Of a DNA stretch of 64,000 nt, positions 55,777 through 63,672 are shown one piece after another. Origin of the DNA: an uncultured Rhizobium sp. GTDB lineage: Bacteria; Pseudomonadota; Alphaproteobacteria; Rhizobiales; Rhizobiaceae. The first letter of the stretch is position 1. Every line of letters starts with the position of its first letter. The notes below the pieces were generated by a model that had not been told where the DNA came from, searched no databases, and worked only from the letters and a program-made list of their open reading frames with translations. The translations under genes were made by a program, and so were the position numbers. The stretch is taken from NCBI GenBank assembly GCA_945952045.1, contig CAMFHE010000020.1:1-64000 (forward strand). Direction: 5' to 3'.

Positions 55777-56457
55777 ATGCTTTCACACGACACGATATGG
55801 GGCGCGATCGATACCCTGGCGGAGCGGCATCAGTTGACGCCATCAGGCCTTGCGCGTCGAGCGGGGCTCGATCCCACCTCCTTCAACAAATCCAAGCGGC
55901 TGAGCGGCGACGGCCGGTTGCGCTGGCCCTCGACGGAATCGATTGCCAAGGTGCTGGAGGCCACCGGCGCGACGCTCGACCAGTTCATGAGCTACATGCA
56001 GCCGATGATGCCAGAGCGCGGACTGCCGGATCGCGGCTTGCCGGACGGGCTTTTTCCGCCGCAAACCGGCAACATTCCCTTGCTGGGCTTCGCGCAGGCG
56101 GGTGCAGGCGGCTTTTTCGACGATGGCGGCTTTCCCGCCGGCCAGGGCTGGGATGTGGTCGAGTTTCCAGCCTCGCCGGAACGCAAGGCCGGCGTCTATG
56201 CGCTGGAGGTCCAGGGCGAAAGCATGTTGCCGCTCTACCGCGACGGCGACATCCTCATCGTCGAGCCCGGCGCCCAGGTCCGGCGCGGCGACCGCGTGGT
56301 GGTGCGCACCTGCGAGGGCGAAGTCATGGCCAAGGTGCTGGTGCGCCAGACGCCGCGCGCCATCGAGCTCATGTCGCTCAATCCCGATCACCCCAACCGC
56401 AGTTTCGAGATCGCCGACCTGGACTGGATCGCTCGGATCATCTGGGCCAGCCAATAG
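55777..56457 (+). CDS. S24 family LexA-like transcriptional regulator with HTH
   Basis: 226-residue repressor. A Cro/CI-type HTH (about residues 10-65, TPSGLARRAGLDPTSFNKSK) is followed by a linker with a repeated RGLPD and a C-terminal S24 domain: VYALEVQGESMLPLYRDGD (Ser149) and VMAKVLVRQ (Lys186) form the catalytic dyad; an Ala-Gly in QAGAGG (109-110) could be the self-cleavage site. It resembles phage CI and rhizobial stress regulators. No phage gene is nearby; the adjacent genes are a nuclease-like and a TerB protein. Target unknown. Confidence 0.9.
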   Translation: MLSHDTIWGAIDTLAERHQLTPSGLARRAGLDPTSFNKSKRLSGDGRLRWPSTESIAKVLEATGATLDQFMSYMQPMMPERGLPDRGLPDGLFPPQTGNIPLLGFAQAGAGGFFDDGGFPAGQGWDVVEFPASPERKAGVYALEVQGESMLPLYRDGDILIVEPGAQVRRGDRVVVRTCEGEVMAKVLVRQTPRAIELMSLNPDHPNRSFEIADLDWIARIIWASQ

Positions 56458-56466
56458 GCTCGCCAA

Positions 56467-56513
56467 CGCATTTCCGGAGGGAAAAACGGCTCTCGCTTTT
56501 CCTGGACATGCTC
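56467..56513. repeat. Palindromic repeat module B, first of a tandem pair
   Basis: CGCATTTCCGGAGGGAAAAA to CCTGGACATGCTC, directly after the S24 gene. A second copy begins 12 bases later. Confidence 0.8.
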
Positions 56514-56524
56514 ATTTGTTGTAA

Positions 56525-56570
56525 CGCATTTCCGGACGGAAAACCGGTTCCCACTTTTCCTGGAAATGCT
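56525..56570. repeat. Palindromic repeat module B, second of a tandem pair
   Basis: CGCATTTCCGGACGGAAAAC to CCTGGAAATGCT, preceded by TTTGTTGTAA. Its final ATG opens a frame into the next gene but is not a credible start. Confidence 0.82.
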
Positions 56571-56586
56571 TATAGGATTATTTTCA

Positions 56587-57372
56587 GTGGCCCATCCCGT
56601 CATACCCGCCCTCGCCCTTGCCGGTATCGCCCTTTGGAGTGGGCTTTTGATGACCGGCGGCGCGCATGTGCGGGCGAGAAGCGAGCAGGCACAGGTTTCC
56701 ATCAATGGCGATGATCTCGCCGCCATGTCGGCGGAGAGCGCCGAGGCGGAGGCAATCCTGTCACAAGGCGCCGAGGCCGAAGCGCCAGCCAGCGAGCCGG
56801 ATGCGCAGGCGACCGCGACGCCCGCGGAAAATGCGCCACAGATGGAAAATAACAGCGCCCGCCCGGCAATGCCCGGCGGTTTCGATTATCCGGTCGCCGA
56901 CGGTACCAGGACGCTGGAGCGAATAGCGCCAAAGGCGCTTCCGGCGCCACCGCCCGCCCCGCCGAAGCCCGTTCTCCTCACACGCCCGGCAACGGCGCAG
57001 GCCGGCGTCGTGACCGTTGCCGGGCGCAAGCTGGGCTTTGCCGGGCTGGTCGCCACCGATCCCGCCCGCATCTGCAAGGACGCCCAAGGCCGGGATTGGC
57101 CCTGCGGCGCCGTGGCCGCCACAGCGCAACGCCAGTTCCTGCGCAATCGCACGATTGCCTGCGATCTCAAGGACAAGGATTGGGCCGATGGCAGCAGCGC
57201 CACATGCACGCTCGGCGATATCGATATCGGCGCTTGGCTGGTGAGCAATGGCTGGGCCGAGGCCGCCCCCGGTTCGCCGCTCGAGAAGCTGCAAGACGAA
57301 GCGCGCAAGGCGGGCGAAGGTCTGTTCGGCGACGATCCGCGCCAAGCGGGCACGGCAACGGAAACGCCGTAG
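56587..57372 (+). CDS. Thermonuclease (SNase)-like domain protein, probably catalytically degenerate
   Basis: About 261-residue membrane-anchored protein: N-terminal helix (IPALALAGIALWSGLLM), an Ala/Glu-rich linker and Pro-rich segment, then a C-terminal staphylococcal-nuclease-like domain: AGVVTVAGRKLGFAGLVATD, PCGAVAATAQRQFLRNRTIAC, CTLGDIDIGAWLVSNGWAEA. The residues equivalent to the first catalytic Arg and the Asp-Pro-Glu are absent (LGFAGLVATDPAR), and no Arg stands before the ATC of SSATC, so nuclease activity is doubtful. I use GTG 56587 because the ATG at 56566 lies in a repeat. Possible periplasmic structural role. Confidence 0.7.
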   Translation: MAHPVIPALALAGIALWSGLLMTGGAHVRARSEQAQVSINGDDLAAMSAESAEAEAILSQGAEAEAPASEPDAQATATPAENAPQMENNSARPAMPGGFDYPVADGTRTLERIAPKALPAPPPAPPKPVLLTRPATAQAGVVTVAGRKLGFAGLVATDPARICKDAQGRDWPCGAVAATAQRQFLRNRTIACDLKDKDWADGSSATCTLGDIDIGAWLVSNGWAEAAPGSPLEKLQDEARKAGEGLFGDDPRQAGTATETP

Positions 57373-57489
57373 CCTCTGGATGCAGACCGGTTTTCATCGT
57401 CCCGCAAACCGTTCCAGCATCCCCGCTCTTGTATGCCATCCCGCCGCTCTCTATCTACGGCGCGATTGTTCGATGAACCGGAGACCCGC

Positions 57490-57903
57490 ATGACCGTCAC
57501 GCTGACGCCCCACGACGCCCTGATCTACACCATGGTTCTGGCGTCTGCCGTGGACCGGACGATGAGCGACGTCGAACTGTCGCGTATCGGCGAGATCGTG
57601 CAAAGCCTGCCGGTCTTCGACGGTTTCGATTCCGACCGGCTGATCGGCATTGCTCAGGATTGCACGACCCTGGTGTCGGGCAACGAAGGTCTCGATATCG
57701 TGCTGGAAATCATCCGCGATACGTTGCCGCCGCGTCTGCGCGACACGGCTTACGCGCTGGCCGCCGAAATCGTCGCAGCAGATCGCCGGGTCGTGGCTGA
57801 AGAATTGCGGCTGCTGCAATTGCTGCGTGATCGCCTTTCGCTCGACAAGCTGACATCGGTCGCCATCGAACGCGCCGCGGAGGCGCGTTACCGGGCGGCG
57901 TAA
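57490..57903 (+). CDS. TerB-like tellurite resistance family protein
   Basis: 137-residue all-helical protein: DALIYTMVLASAVDRTMSDV, LPPRLRDTAYALAAEIVAAD and VAEELRLLQLLRDRLSLDKL fit the TerB/DUF533 four-helix fold, with acidic residues (MSDVELS, RRVVAEE) that could bind a metal. No other ter gene is nearby, so a tellurite role is not implied. GGAG precedes the ATG at 57490. Confidence 0.82.
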   Translation: MTVTLTPHDALIYTMVLASAVDRTMSDVELSRIGEIVQSLPVFDGFDSDRLIGIAQDCTTLVSGNEGLDIVLEIIRDTLPPRLRDTAYALAAEIVAADRRVVAEELRLLQLLRDRLSLDKLTSVAIERAAEARYRAA

Positions 57904-57907
57904 CGCT

Positions 57908-58780
57908 TCAGTAGAGCCCGTTCGGGAAATAGCGCAGATAGGTTTCCTGCAGCCGGCCGTTGCGCGACAGCATCAGCAGCGCGTGGTCGATGGCAGCCGT
58001 CAGATCCGTATCCTGCTTGCGCAGCATCACAGACAGGCCCTCGCCGAGAAATGCTTCGGAGAAATAGGGCCCGTCGAACAGGCTGCAACACGCGTCCGCC
58101 GCCGGGCTTGCCGTCCAGAAAATCAGTTGCACGCCATCTGAAAAGATCGCATCGACCGATCCCGTCTTTAGGGCTTCCAGCAATGCCGCCCTTGTGTCGA
58201 ATTCCACTGGCTTGATTTTCGGGAAATAGGCCTTCAGCATTTCCTCATGCGTGGTCGCCGAGAGCACGCCGACCTTGCGGCCGGCAAGGGCCGCCGCCGT
58301 TTCTCCAGACGGCAGCGTCTTGCGGTTGACGGCAAAACGCGCCGGCAGCGCCATGAAAGGCCGCGAAAAGGCAAAACGCGCCCTGAGCGCCACCGTGGGC
58401 GCATGACCGGCAATGGCTGCATCCACCTGCCCGCTTTCCAGCGCCGTTTCGATCTCGTCGAAGGGCAGCGCCTGGATCTGGCATTTTTCGGAAATCTTCA
58501 GCTCGGCACAGATCAGCCGCGCCAGATCGACCTGGAAGCCGGCCAGCCTGCCGGTCTGATCCATGAAGTTGAAGGGCGGAAAATCGACCGTCGTCACGAA
58601 CCTTAGCCGGCTCAACGTCGAAAGATCGGCGCCGGGCAGACGGTCACGCGCATCGAACAGAAGAGGCACCGAGTTCGATGGCTCAGCTCTTGCCGCAAAC
58701 GGGAGGGATGCGACCAAAAAAAGCACCAAAAAAGTGCATTTACCCCAAAATCCTAGAGGTGCGAGACGCGGTGTCGCCAT
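57908..58780 (-). CDS. Periplasmic substrate-binding protein (family 3)
   Basis: 290-residue extracellular solute-binding protein. Signal peptide MATPRLAPLGFWGKCTFLVL to AARA, then RLRFVTTVDFPPFNFMDQTG, GFQVDLARLICAELK and DAAIAGHAPTVALRARFAFS, the SBP family 3 pattern for polar amino acids or related sensors. No ABC permease or ATPase gene is adjacent, so it may be an orphan binding protein or chemoreceptor partner. The ATG at 58780 has GGAG 10 bases upstream; the longer frame overlaps the divergent promoter. Confidence 0.88.
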   Translation of the reverse strand: MATPRLAPLGFWGKCTFLVLFLVASLPFAARAEPSNSVPLLFDARDRLPGADLSTLSRLRFVTTVDFPPFNFMDQTGRLAGFQVDLARLICAELKISEKCQIQALPFDEIETALESGQVDAAIAGHAPTVALRARFAFSRPFMALPARFAVNRKTLPSGETAAALAGRKVGVLSATTHEEMLKAYFPKIKPVEFDTRAALLEALKTGSVDAIFSDGVQLIFWTASPAADACCSLFDGPYFSEAFLGEGLSVMLRKQDTDLTAAIDHALLMLSRNGRLQETYLRYFPNGLY

Positions 58781-58911
58781 TATGATCCAACTCCAGATGT
58801 CGTTGTTACCGCTGCACGCAACCGGCGACAAGACGCGCAACCGTTGACCGGAAGCCATCCTTGGAGGGCCCTGCAACGGAGTCTCAGTCCGTAACGGGGT
58901 GTAGCAGGTTC

Positions 58912-60882
58912 ATGCGCAACGGGAAACATCCAGACATCTCCAAACTGCGCGAGCCGGAAGACACGCCCTCCTGGGATGCGACCGAACCGCTTTCCTCCCT
59001 CGAAGCCGAGATCGAGGCCCAGGTCCTGCGCCGCCTCGGCATTGGCGACGCGTTGATCGCCGAAATGGCCGAACGCGCCGCCCAATCCGGCGCCACGCTG
59101 GAACGCGAGCTCCTGGTCAGCGGCGCTGTCAGCGAACGGGCCTATTATGCGGCGCTGGCGCAATTGCTGTCGCTTCCCTATCTCGAAACGATACCCGAGG
59201 GGCGCCTGCTCGACTATGCGTCGCTCGACATCCAGCTGGTTCGGCCGATGATGGTCAGGCTGCAACGTCCGCGCCGCAGCGCGCTGACCGCGCTGACCCC
59301 CGAGGCGCGACGCCTGCCGCAGACCCTGGCGCTGCTGATGCGCAGTCCGGCCCTGCGCACCGATATGGTCGTCGTTTCCGCCTCCAGCCTGCGTGCCGCC
59401 GTGTGGGAGGCGGGACGCGTCCGCCGCGTGCGCGAAACGATCACCAATTTGTTCGAGCGGCAGCCGCATCTGTCGGCGCGTGTCGTGTTCTGGGGCCGGC
59501 AAGGTTTTTATGCTGGCCTCGGCGTTTCAATTATCGTGGCTGGCCTGTTGTTTGCCCCGCAGCTATCGATGGAACTGATCCATATTGTCCTGACACTGCT
59601 CTACTTCCTGACATTCCTGATCAAATGCTGCGCAATCCGCCATTGTCGCGAACCGGCGGAGCCGATCCCGCCTCTGCCGCCCTTGCGCGACCTGCCGGTC
59701 TATACCGTCATGGTGGCGCTTTATCGCGAGGAACAGGTGGCCAGCCAGCTGGTGACGGCGCTGCGGCGGTTGCGCTGGCCGACGTCGCGGCTCGATATCA
59801 AGCTCGTCTGCGAGGCGGACGACCATGCCACCATCCTCGCCTTGAAGGCGCTCGACCTGCCGCCGCATTTCGAGATCGTCGAGGTGCCGATTGCCGCGCC
59901 GCGCACAAAGCCGAAAGCGTTGACCTATGCGCTGAATGCGGCGCGTGGCGCCTATCTCGCCGTTTACGATGCCGAAGACCGGCCCCATCCCGATCAGTTG
60001 CGGGAGGCCTATGGCAAGTTCCGGCGCGCGCCCGATGACATCGCTTGCCTGCAGGCGCCGTTGATTATCGCCAATGCCCGGCAATCCTGGCTGAGCGCGC
60101 TGTTTTCGCTGGAATATTCCGCTCTTTTCCGGGCCTTGTTGCCCATGCTGGCGCGCAGCCGCATGCCGCTACCGCTGGGCGGGACATCGAACCATTTCCG
60201 CACCGACATCCTGCGCGCCGCCGGCGGCTGGGATCCGTTCAACGTCACAGAGGATGCCGATCTCGGCATGCGCCTCTATCGGCTCGGTTATCGCTCCGAC
60301 GTGCTGCTGCGACAGACCGTGGAAGATGCGCCGACCACCGCGAAGGTCTGGATGAACCAGCGCACACGCTGGTTCAAGGGCTGGCTGCAAACATGGCTGG
60401 TGATGATGCGGGCGCCCGGCGAACTCAGACGCGAAATGGGCACATCGGCCTTTGCCATGTTCAATCTGCTGATCGGCGGCATGCTGATCTCGTCGCTTGC
60501 CCATCCGTTCATCCTGCTGTTCATCTTCGTGACCATCTGGGCCTTGATGCAGGCGCCCGGCGAAGGCCTGTCGATCGTTACGCAAATCCTGTTTGCGATG
60601 GATTTCACCAACATCCTCGGCAGCTATGCCGCCGTGCTCGGGGTCGGCAGCGCCGCAATGATCCGCCACGAGAAGAAACTGGTCGGCTGGCGCTGGCTCG
60701 CTTTGCCCGCCTACTGGATGATGGTTTCCGCCGCCGCCTGGCGCGCCGTGTTCGAGCTTCGCAGCAATCCGTTTCTCTGGCGCAAGACACCGCACGAACC
60801 CGCGCTCATCACCCAGGCGACAAAACCGCAGATCAGGGCAAACGAAAAGGTCGCAAGCGCGGAACTTGCGCCGGAAAAATGA
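58912..60882 (+). CDS. Membrane glycosyltransferase family 2 with N-terminal MshEN-like domain
   Basis: 656-residue inner-membrane protein. Residues about 36-150 (VLRRLGIGDALIAEMAERAA, LVSGAVSERAYYAALAQLL) resemble the MshEN/type II secretion ATPase N-terminal domain, which in other proteins binds c-di-GMP. A membrane helix pair (about 205-240) is followed by the GT2 domain: VYTVMVALYREE, DAEDRP (Asp353-Asp356), TEDADLGMRL (Glu447-Asp448) and QRTRW (483-487), then about four more helices. This is a processive, cellulose-synthase-like layout. Start at ATG 58912; TTG 58861 is less likely. Divergent from the binding-protein gene. Confidence 0.87.
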   Translation: MRNGKHPDISKLREPEDTPSWDATEPLSSLEAEIEAQVLRRLGIGDALIAEMAERAAQSGATLERELLVSGAVSERAYYAALAQLLSLPYLETIPEGRLLDYASLDIQLVRPMMVRLQRPRRSALTALTPEARRLPQTLALLMRSPALRTDMVVVSASSLRAAVWEAGRVRRVRETITNLFERQPHLSARVVFWGRQGFYAGLGVSIIVAGLLFAPQLSMELIHIVLTLLYFLTFLIKCCAIRHCREPAEPIPPLPPLRDLPVYTVMVALYREEQVASQLVTALRRLRWPTSRLDIKLVCEADDHATILALKALDLPPHFEIVEVPIAAPRTKPKALTYALNAARGAYLAVYDAEDRPHPDQLREAYGKFRRAPDDIACLQAPLIIANARQSWLSALFSLEYSALFRALLPMLARSRMPLPLGGTSNHFRTDILRAAGGWDPFNVTEDADLGMRLYRLGYRSDVLLRQTVEDAPTTAKVWMNQRTRWFKGWLQTWLVMMRAPGELRREMGTSAFAMFNLLIGGMLISSLAHPFILLFIFVTIWALMQAPGEGLSIVTQILFAMDFTNILGSYAAVLGVGSAAMIRHEKKLVGWRWLALPAYWMMVSAAAWRAVFELRSNPFLWRKTPHEPALITQATKPQIRANEKVASAELAPEK

Positions 60883-60901
60883 CTTAAGTGCATGAAAAGA
60901 T

Positions 60902-60975
60902 TGGAGCGGGTGAAGGGAATCGAACCCTCGTATTCAGCTTGGGAAGCTGCTGCTCTACCATTGAGCTACACCCGC
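60902..60975 (-). tRNA. tRNA-Gly (CCC)
   Basis: The minus strand gives a 74-base cloverleaf starting GCGGGTGTAGCTCAATGG, anticodon loop TTCCCAA (anticodon CCC), T-arm GGGTTCGATTCCC and an encoded CCA. The acceptor stem is GCGGGTG/CACCCGC. Confidence 0.96.
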
Positions 60976-61026
60976 GCGCGTTTTCTTCTCCAATAGTTCC
61001 CGCAGCCTGTCAAGGACAGAAGGGGA

Positions 61027-62127
61027 TCAGGCGGGGCGGAAGTGTTTGGAGAGCTTCAGCCCCTGCGCCTGGTAGTTGGAGCCGGCGCCCTCGCCATAGA
61101 GGCCTTCGGGACGCTCCAGCATGTGCTCGTAGACCAGGCGGCCGACGATCTGGCTGTGCTCGAGGATGAAGGGAACCTCGTGGCTGCGCACTTCCAGGAC
61201 GGCGCGGCTGCCGGAGCCACCGGCCTCGGCATGGCCGAAGCCGGGATCGAAGAAGCCGGCGTAATGGACGCGGAATTCGCCGACCAGCGTATCGTAAGGC
61301 GTCATTTCGGCGGCGACCAGCGGCGGCACATGCACGGCCTCGCGCGAGACGAGGATGTAGAACTCGTCCGGATCGAGGATCAATTCGTCGCGGCCGCGGC
61401 TGTAGAGCGGTTCCCAGAAATCGAGCACGTCCTGCGCCGCCTTGGCATCGACATCGATGACGGCGGTGTGGTGCTTGCCGCGATAGCCGATCAGGCCTTG
61501 CGGGCCGGAGCCCTTGAGGTCGATGGAGAGCGCGATGCCGCCATTGGAAACGTTCGGCGCTTCGCTGGCAACCAGCGTTTCGCGCGTATGCAGGTCCAGA
61601 AGCTCGGCGTCGGCGAGCAGCGAATGGCCAATGCGGAAGCGGATCTGCGACAGGCGCGAGCCACGACGCACGACGATCGGGAAGGTGCGTGGAGAGATTT
61701 CCAGATAGAGCGGGCCGTTGTAGCCGGCCGGGATCTTGTCGAATTCCTGCGCCCGGTCGGTGATGACGCGGGTGAAGATATCGAGCCGGCCGGTCGAGCT
61801 CTTCGGATTGGCCGAGGCCGACATGTCGGCCGGCAGATCGAGGCTTTCGAGCAACGGCACGATATAGACGCAGCCGGTTTCCAGCACCGCGCCTTCGGCC
61901 AGATCGACCTCGTGCAGCTTAAGCCGTTCCAGCTTGTCGGCGACCGAATGGTTGGGTCCGGGCATGAAGCTGGCGCGGACCCGGTAGGCGCGTGCGCCAA
62001 GACGCAGATCGAGGCTTGCCGGCTGGATCTGGTCGGCATCGAGCGCGGCTTCAGAGGTCAGCCGCCCGGCGGTAAACAGCGCGCGGATCGCCTTGTCCGC
62101 CAGAATGCCTGTGGTTCTGGTCATCAT
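61027..62127 (-). CDS. dcd: dCTP deaminase, double-domain form
   Basis: 366-residue enzyme of the Dcd/dUTPase superfamily that converts dCTP to dUTP. It is about twice the usual Dcd length (near 190). Recognisable parts are QIQPASLDLRLGARAYRVRA, ASANPKSSTGRLDIFTRVIT, DKIPAGYNGPLYLEISPRTF near the middle and a second dUTPase-like half with LVGEFRVHYAGFFDPGFGHA and EVRSHEVPFILEHSQIVGRL. This long form is typical for alphaproteobacteria. The ATGATG at 62124-62127 follows AGGAAGGG; the frame upstream to 62346 covers the metZ riboswitch and is not coding. Confidence 0.9.
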   Translation of the reverse strand: MMTRTTGILADKAIRALFTAGRLTSEAALDADQIQPASLDLRLGARAYRVRASFMPGPNHSVADKLERLKLHEVDLAEGAVLETGCVYIVPLLESLDLPADMSASANPKSSTGRLDIFTRVITDRAQEFDKIPAGYNGPLYLEISPRTFPIVVRRGSRLSQIRFRIGHSLLADAELLDLHTRETLVASEAPNVSNGGIALSIDLKGSGPQGLIGYRGKHHTAVIDVDAKAAQDVLDFWEPLYSRGRDELILDPDEFYILVSREAVHVPPLVAAEMTPYDTLVGEFRVHYAGFFDPGFGHAEAGGSGSRAVLEVRSHEVPFILEHSQIVGRLVYEHMLERPEGLYGEGAGSNYQAQGLKLSKHFRPA

Positions 62128-62166
62128 GCCCTTCCTTTTGCGGCAGACAAAATCAAAACTGAGCAA

Positions 62167-62195
62167 TTGACGCAAGCGGCAAGCCGCAGTATTCA
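62167..62195 (+). promoter_or_regulatory. Predicted promoter of metZ
   Basis: TTGACG at 62167-62172 and TATTCA at 62190-62195 are spaced by 17 bases. The expected transcript start near 62202 would place the riboswitch at the very 5' end of the mRNA. Confidence 0.65.
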
Positions 62196-62205
62196 GGCCT
62201 TTATC

Positions 62206-62266
62206 CCGTGGTGATTTGGCCGGTCGGCTTGCAGCCACGTTAAACAAGTGGCTAAAAGGACCGGGG
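62206..62266 (+). promoter_or_regulatory. SAM-II (metA-type) riboswitch
   Basis: P1 forms between CGTGG (62207-62211) and CCACG (62235-62239); the pseudoknot pairs CCGGTC (62220-62225) with GACCGG (62259-62264). The conserved GTGATTTGG, CTTGCAGCCACGTTAAA and GCTAAAAGG elements are all present. Binding of S-adenosylmethionine would shut off the downstream metZ gene. Confidence 0.93.
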
Positions 62267-62268
62267 TG

Positions 62269-62300
62269 AAAACCGGTTCGCTTTCGCGACCGGTTTTTTT
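62269..62300 (+). terminator. Intrinsic terminator of the SAM-II leader
   Basis: AAAACCGGTTCGC and GCGACCGGTTTT form a near-perfect stem with one bulge around TTTC, followed by a run of T. It starts just after the riboswitch pseudoknot and ends about 21 bases before metZ, so control is probably by transcription attenuation. Confidence 0.85.
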
Positions 62301-62321
62301 GTTTTTGAAAGTGGTGATGGC

Positions 62322-63506
62322 ATGTCTCATAAATGGCGCCCCGCAACTACCTTCGTCCACGGCGGCACGACCCGTTCGCATCACGGCGAAACCTCCGAAG
62401 CGATCTTCCTGACGCAAGGCTTCGTCTATGACTCGGCGGAAGCCGCAGAAGCCCGCTTCAAGGGCGAAACCGACGGCTTCATCTACGCCCGTTACGCCAG
62501 CCCCACCAACGACATGTTCGAAAAGCGCATGTGCGCGCTTGAGGGCGCCGAAGACGCCCGCGCCACCGCTTCCGGCATGGCCGCCGTCGCCTCCGCCATT
62601 CTCTGCCAGCTGAAAGCCGGCGATCATATCGTCGCAGCGCGCGCCCTGTTCGGCTCCTGCCGCTGGGTTGTCGAGACACTGGCGCCGAAATACGGCATCG
62701 AATGCACGCTGATCGACGGCCGTGATCTCGGCAACTGGGAACGCGCGATCCGACCGAACACCAAGGTGTTCTTCCTGGAAAGCCCGACCAATCCGACGCT
62801 CGAGATCGTCGATATCGCCGGTGTCGCCAGGCTCGCCAATCAGGTCGGCGCCAAGGTCGTGGTCGACAACGTCTTTGCGACACCGCTGTTCCAGAAGCCG
62901 CTGGAACTCGGCGCCCATGTCGTCGTCTATTCGGCCACCAAGCATATCGACGGCCAGGGCCGGTGCCTGGGCGGCGTCGTGCTCTCCGACAAGCAGTGGA
63001 TCGACGAGAACCTGCATGATTATTTCCGCCATACCGGCCCGGCCATGTCGCCGTTTAACGCCTGGACGCTGCTGAAGGGCCTCGAAACCCTGCCGCTGCG
63101 CGTCAAGCAGCAGACCGAGAATGCCCGCCGCGTCGCCGATTTCCTTGCCGACAGCAAGAAAATTGCCAAGGTGATCTATCCCGGCCGCGCCGACCATCCG
63201 CAGGCCGATCTGATCGCCAAACAGATGAGCGGCGGCTCGACGCTGGTCGCGTTCGAAATGAAGGGCGGCAAGGCGGCGGCCTTCGCGCTGCAGAACGCGC
63301 TTGAAGTCGTCAAGATCTCCAACAATCTCGGCGACGCCAAGAGCCTGATCACCCATCCGGCCACCACGACGCACAAGAACCTGACCGACGAAGCCCGCGC
63401 CGAGCTTGGCATTTCCGACGGAACCGTGCGCCTTTCGGCCGGCATCGAGGATGCCGAGGACCTGATCGCCGATTTCGAACGGGCGCTGGAGACGGTTTCG
63501 GCCTGA
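62322..63506 (+). CDS. metZ: O-succinylhomoserine sulfhydrylase
   Basis: 394-residue PLP enzyme of the Cys/Met-metabolism family that makes homocysteine from O-succinyl- or O-acetylhomoserine and sulfide. FIYARYASPTNDMFEKRM, TASGMAAVASAIL, ESPTNPTLEIVDI, VVVDNVFATPLFQKPLE and VVYSATKHIDGQGRCLGG (PLP lysine) are characteristic; RLSAGIEDAEDLIADF ends the C-terminal domain. The acyl preference (succinyl versus acetyl) is inferred from MetZ-like motifs. It is controlled by the SAM-II riboswitch and is divergent from dcd. Confidence 0.94.
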   Translation: MSHKWRPATTFVHGGTTRSHHGETSEAIFLTQGFVYDSAEAAEARFKGETDGFIYARYASPTNDMFEKRMCALEGAEDARATASGMAAVASAILCQLKAGDHIVAARALFGSCRWVVETLAPKYGIECTLIDGRDLGNWERAIRPNTKVFFLESPTNPTLEIVDIAGVARLANQVGAKVVVDNVFATPLFQKPLELGAHVVVYSATKHIDGQGRCLGGVVLSDKQWIDENLHDYFRHTGPAMSPFNAWTLLKGLETLPLRVKQQTENARRVADFLADSKKIAKVIYPGRADHPQADLIAKQMSGGSTLVAFEMKGGKAAAFALQNALEVVKISNNLGDAKSLITHPATTTHKNLTDEARAELGISDGTVRLSAGIEDAEDLIADFERALETVSA

Positions 63507-63573
63507 GCGCGATAAATATCCTTAACCTTTGTACGCCATGATGGCGTTCAAGTGGGTCAGAACAAGACGGAAC

Positions 63574-63603
63574 CGGCCGGGAAAGGAGACCTTTCCGGCC
63601 GTT
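63574..63603 (+). terminator. Probable terminator of metZ
   Basis: GGCCGGGAAAGG and CCTTTCCGGCC pair with one bulge around AGA, followed by a weak GTTCTT tract. It lies about 70 bases after the stop. Confidence 0.55.
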
Positions 63604-63672
63604 CTTGCGTTATAAGGAACGGTGGCGGCATCGTTGGCAAGGATGCAGCGGCAGATAGTGAAGGTGTAGGGG

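Noticed and set aside
57490-57903. Tellurite-resistance operon
   Set aside because: Only a single TerB-like gene is present; no TerC, TerD or TerE-type neighbour.
62128-62346. N-terminal extension of the Dcd frame
   Set aside because: It would translate the antisense of the SAM-II riboswitch and terminator; the AGGAAGGG site supports the start at 62127.
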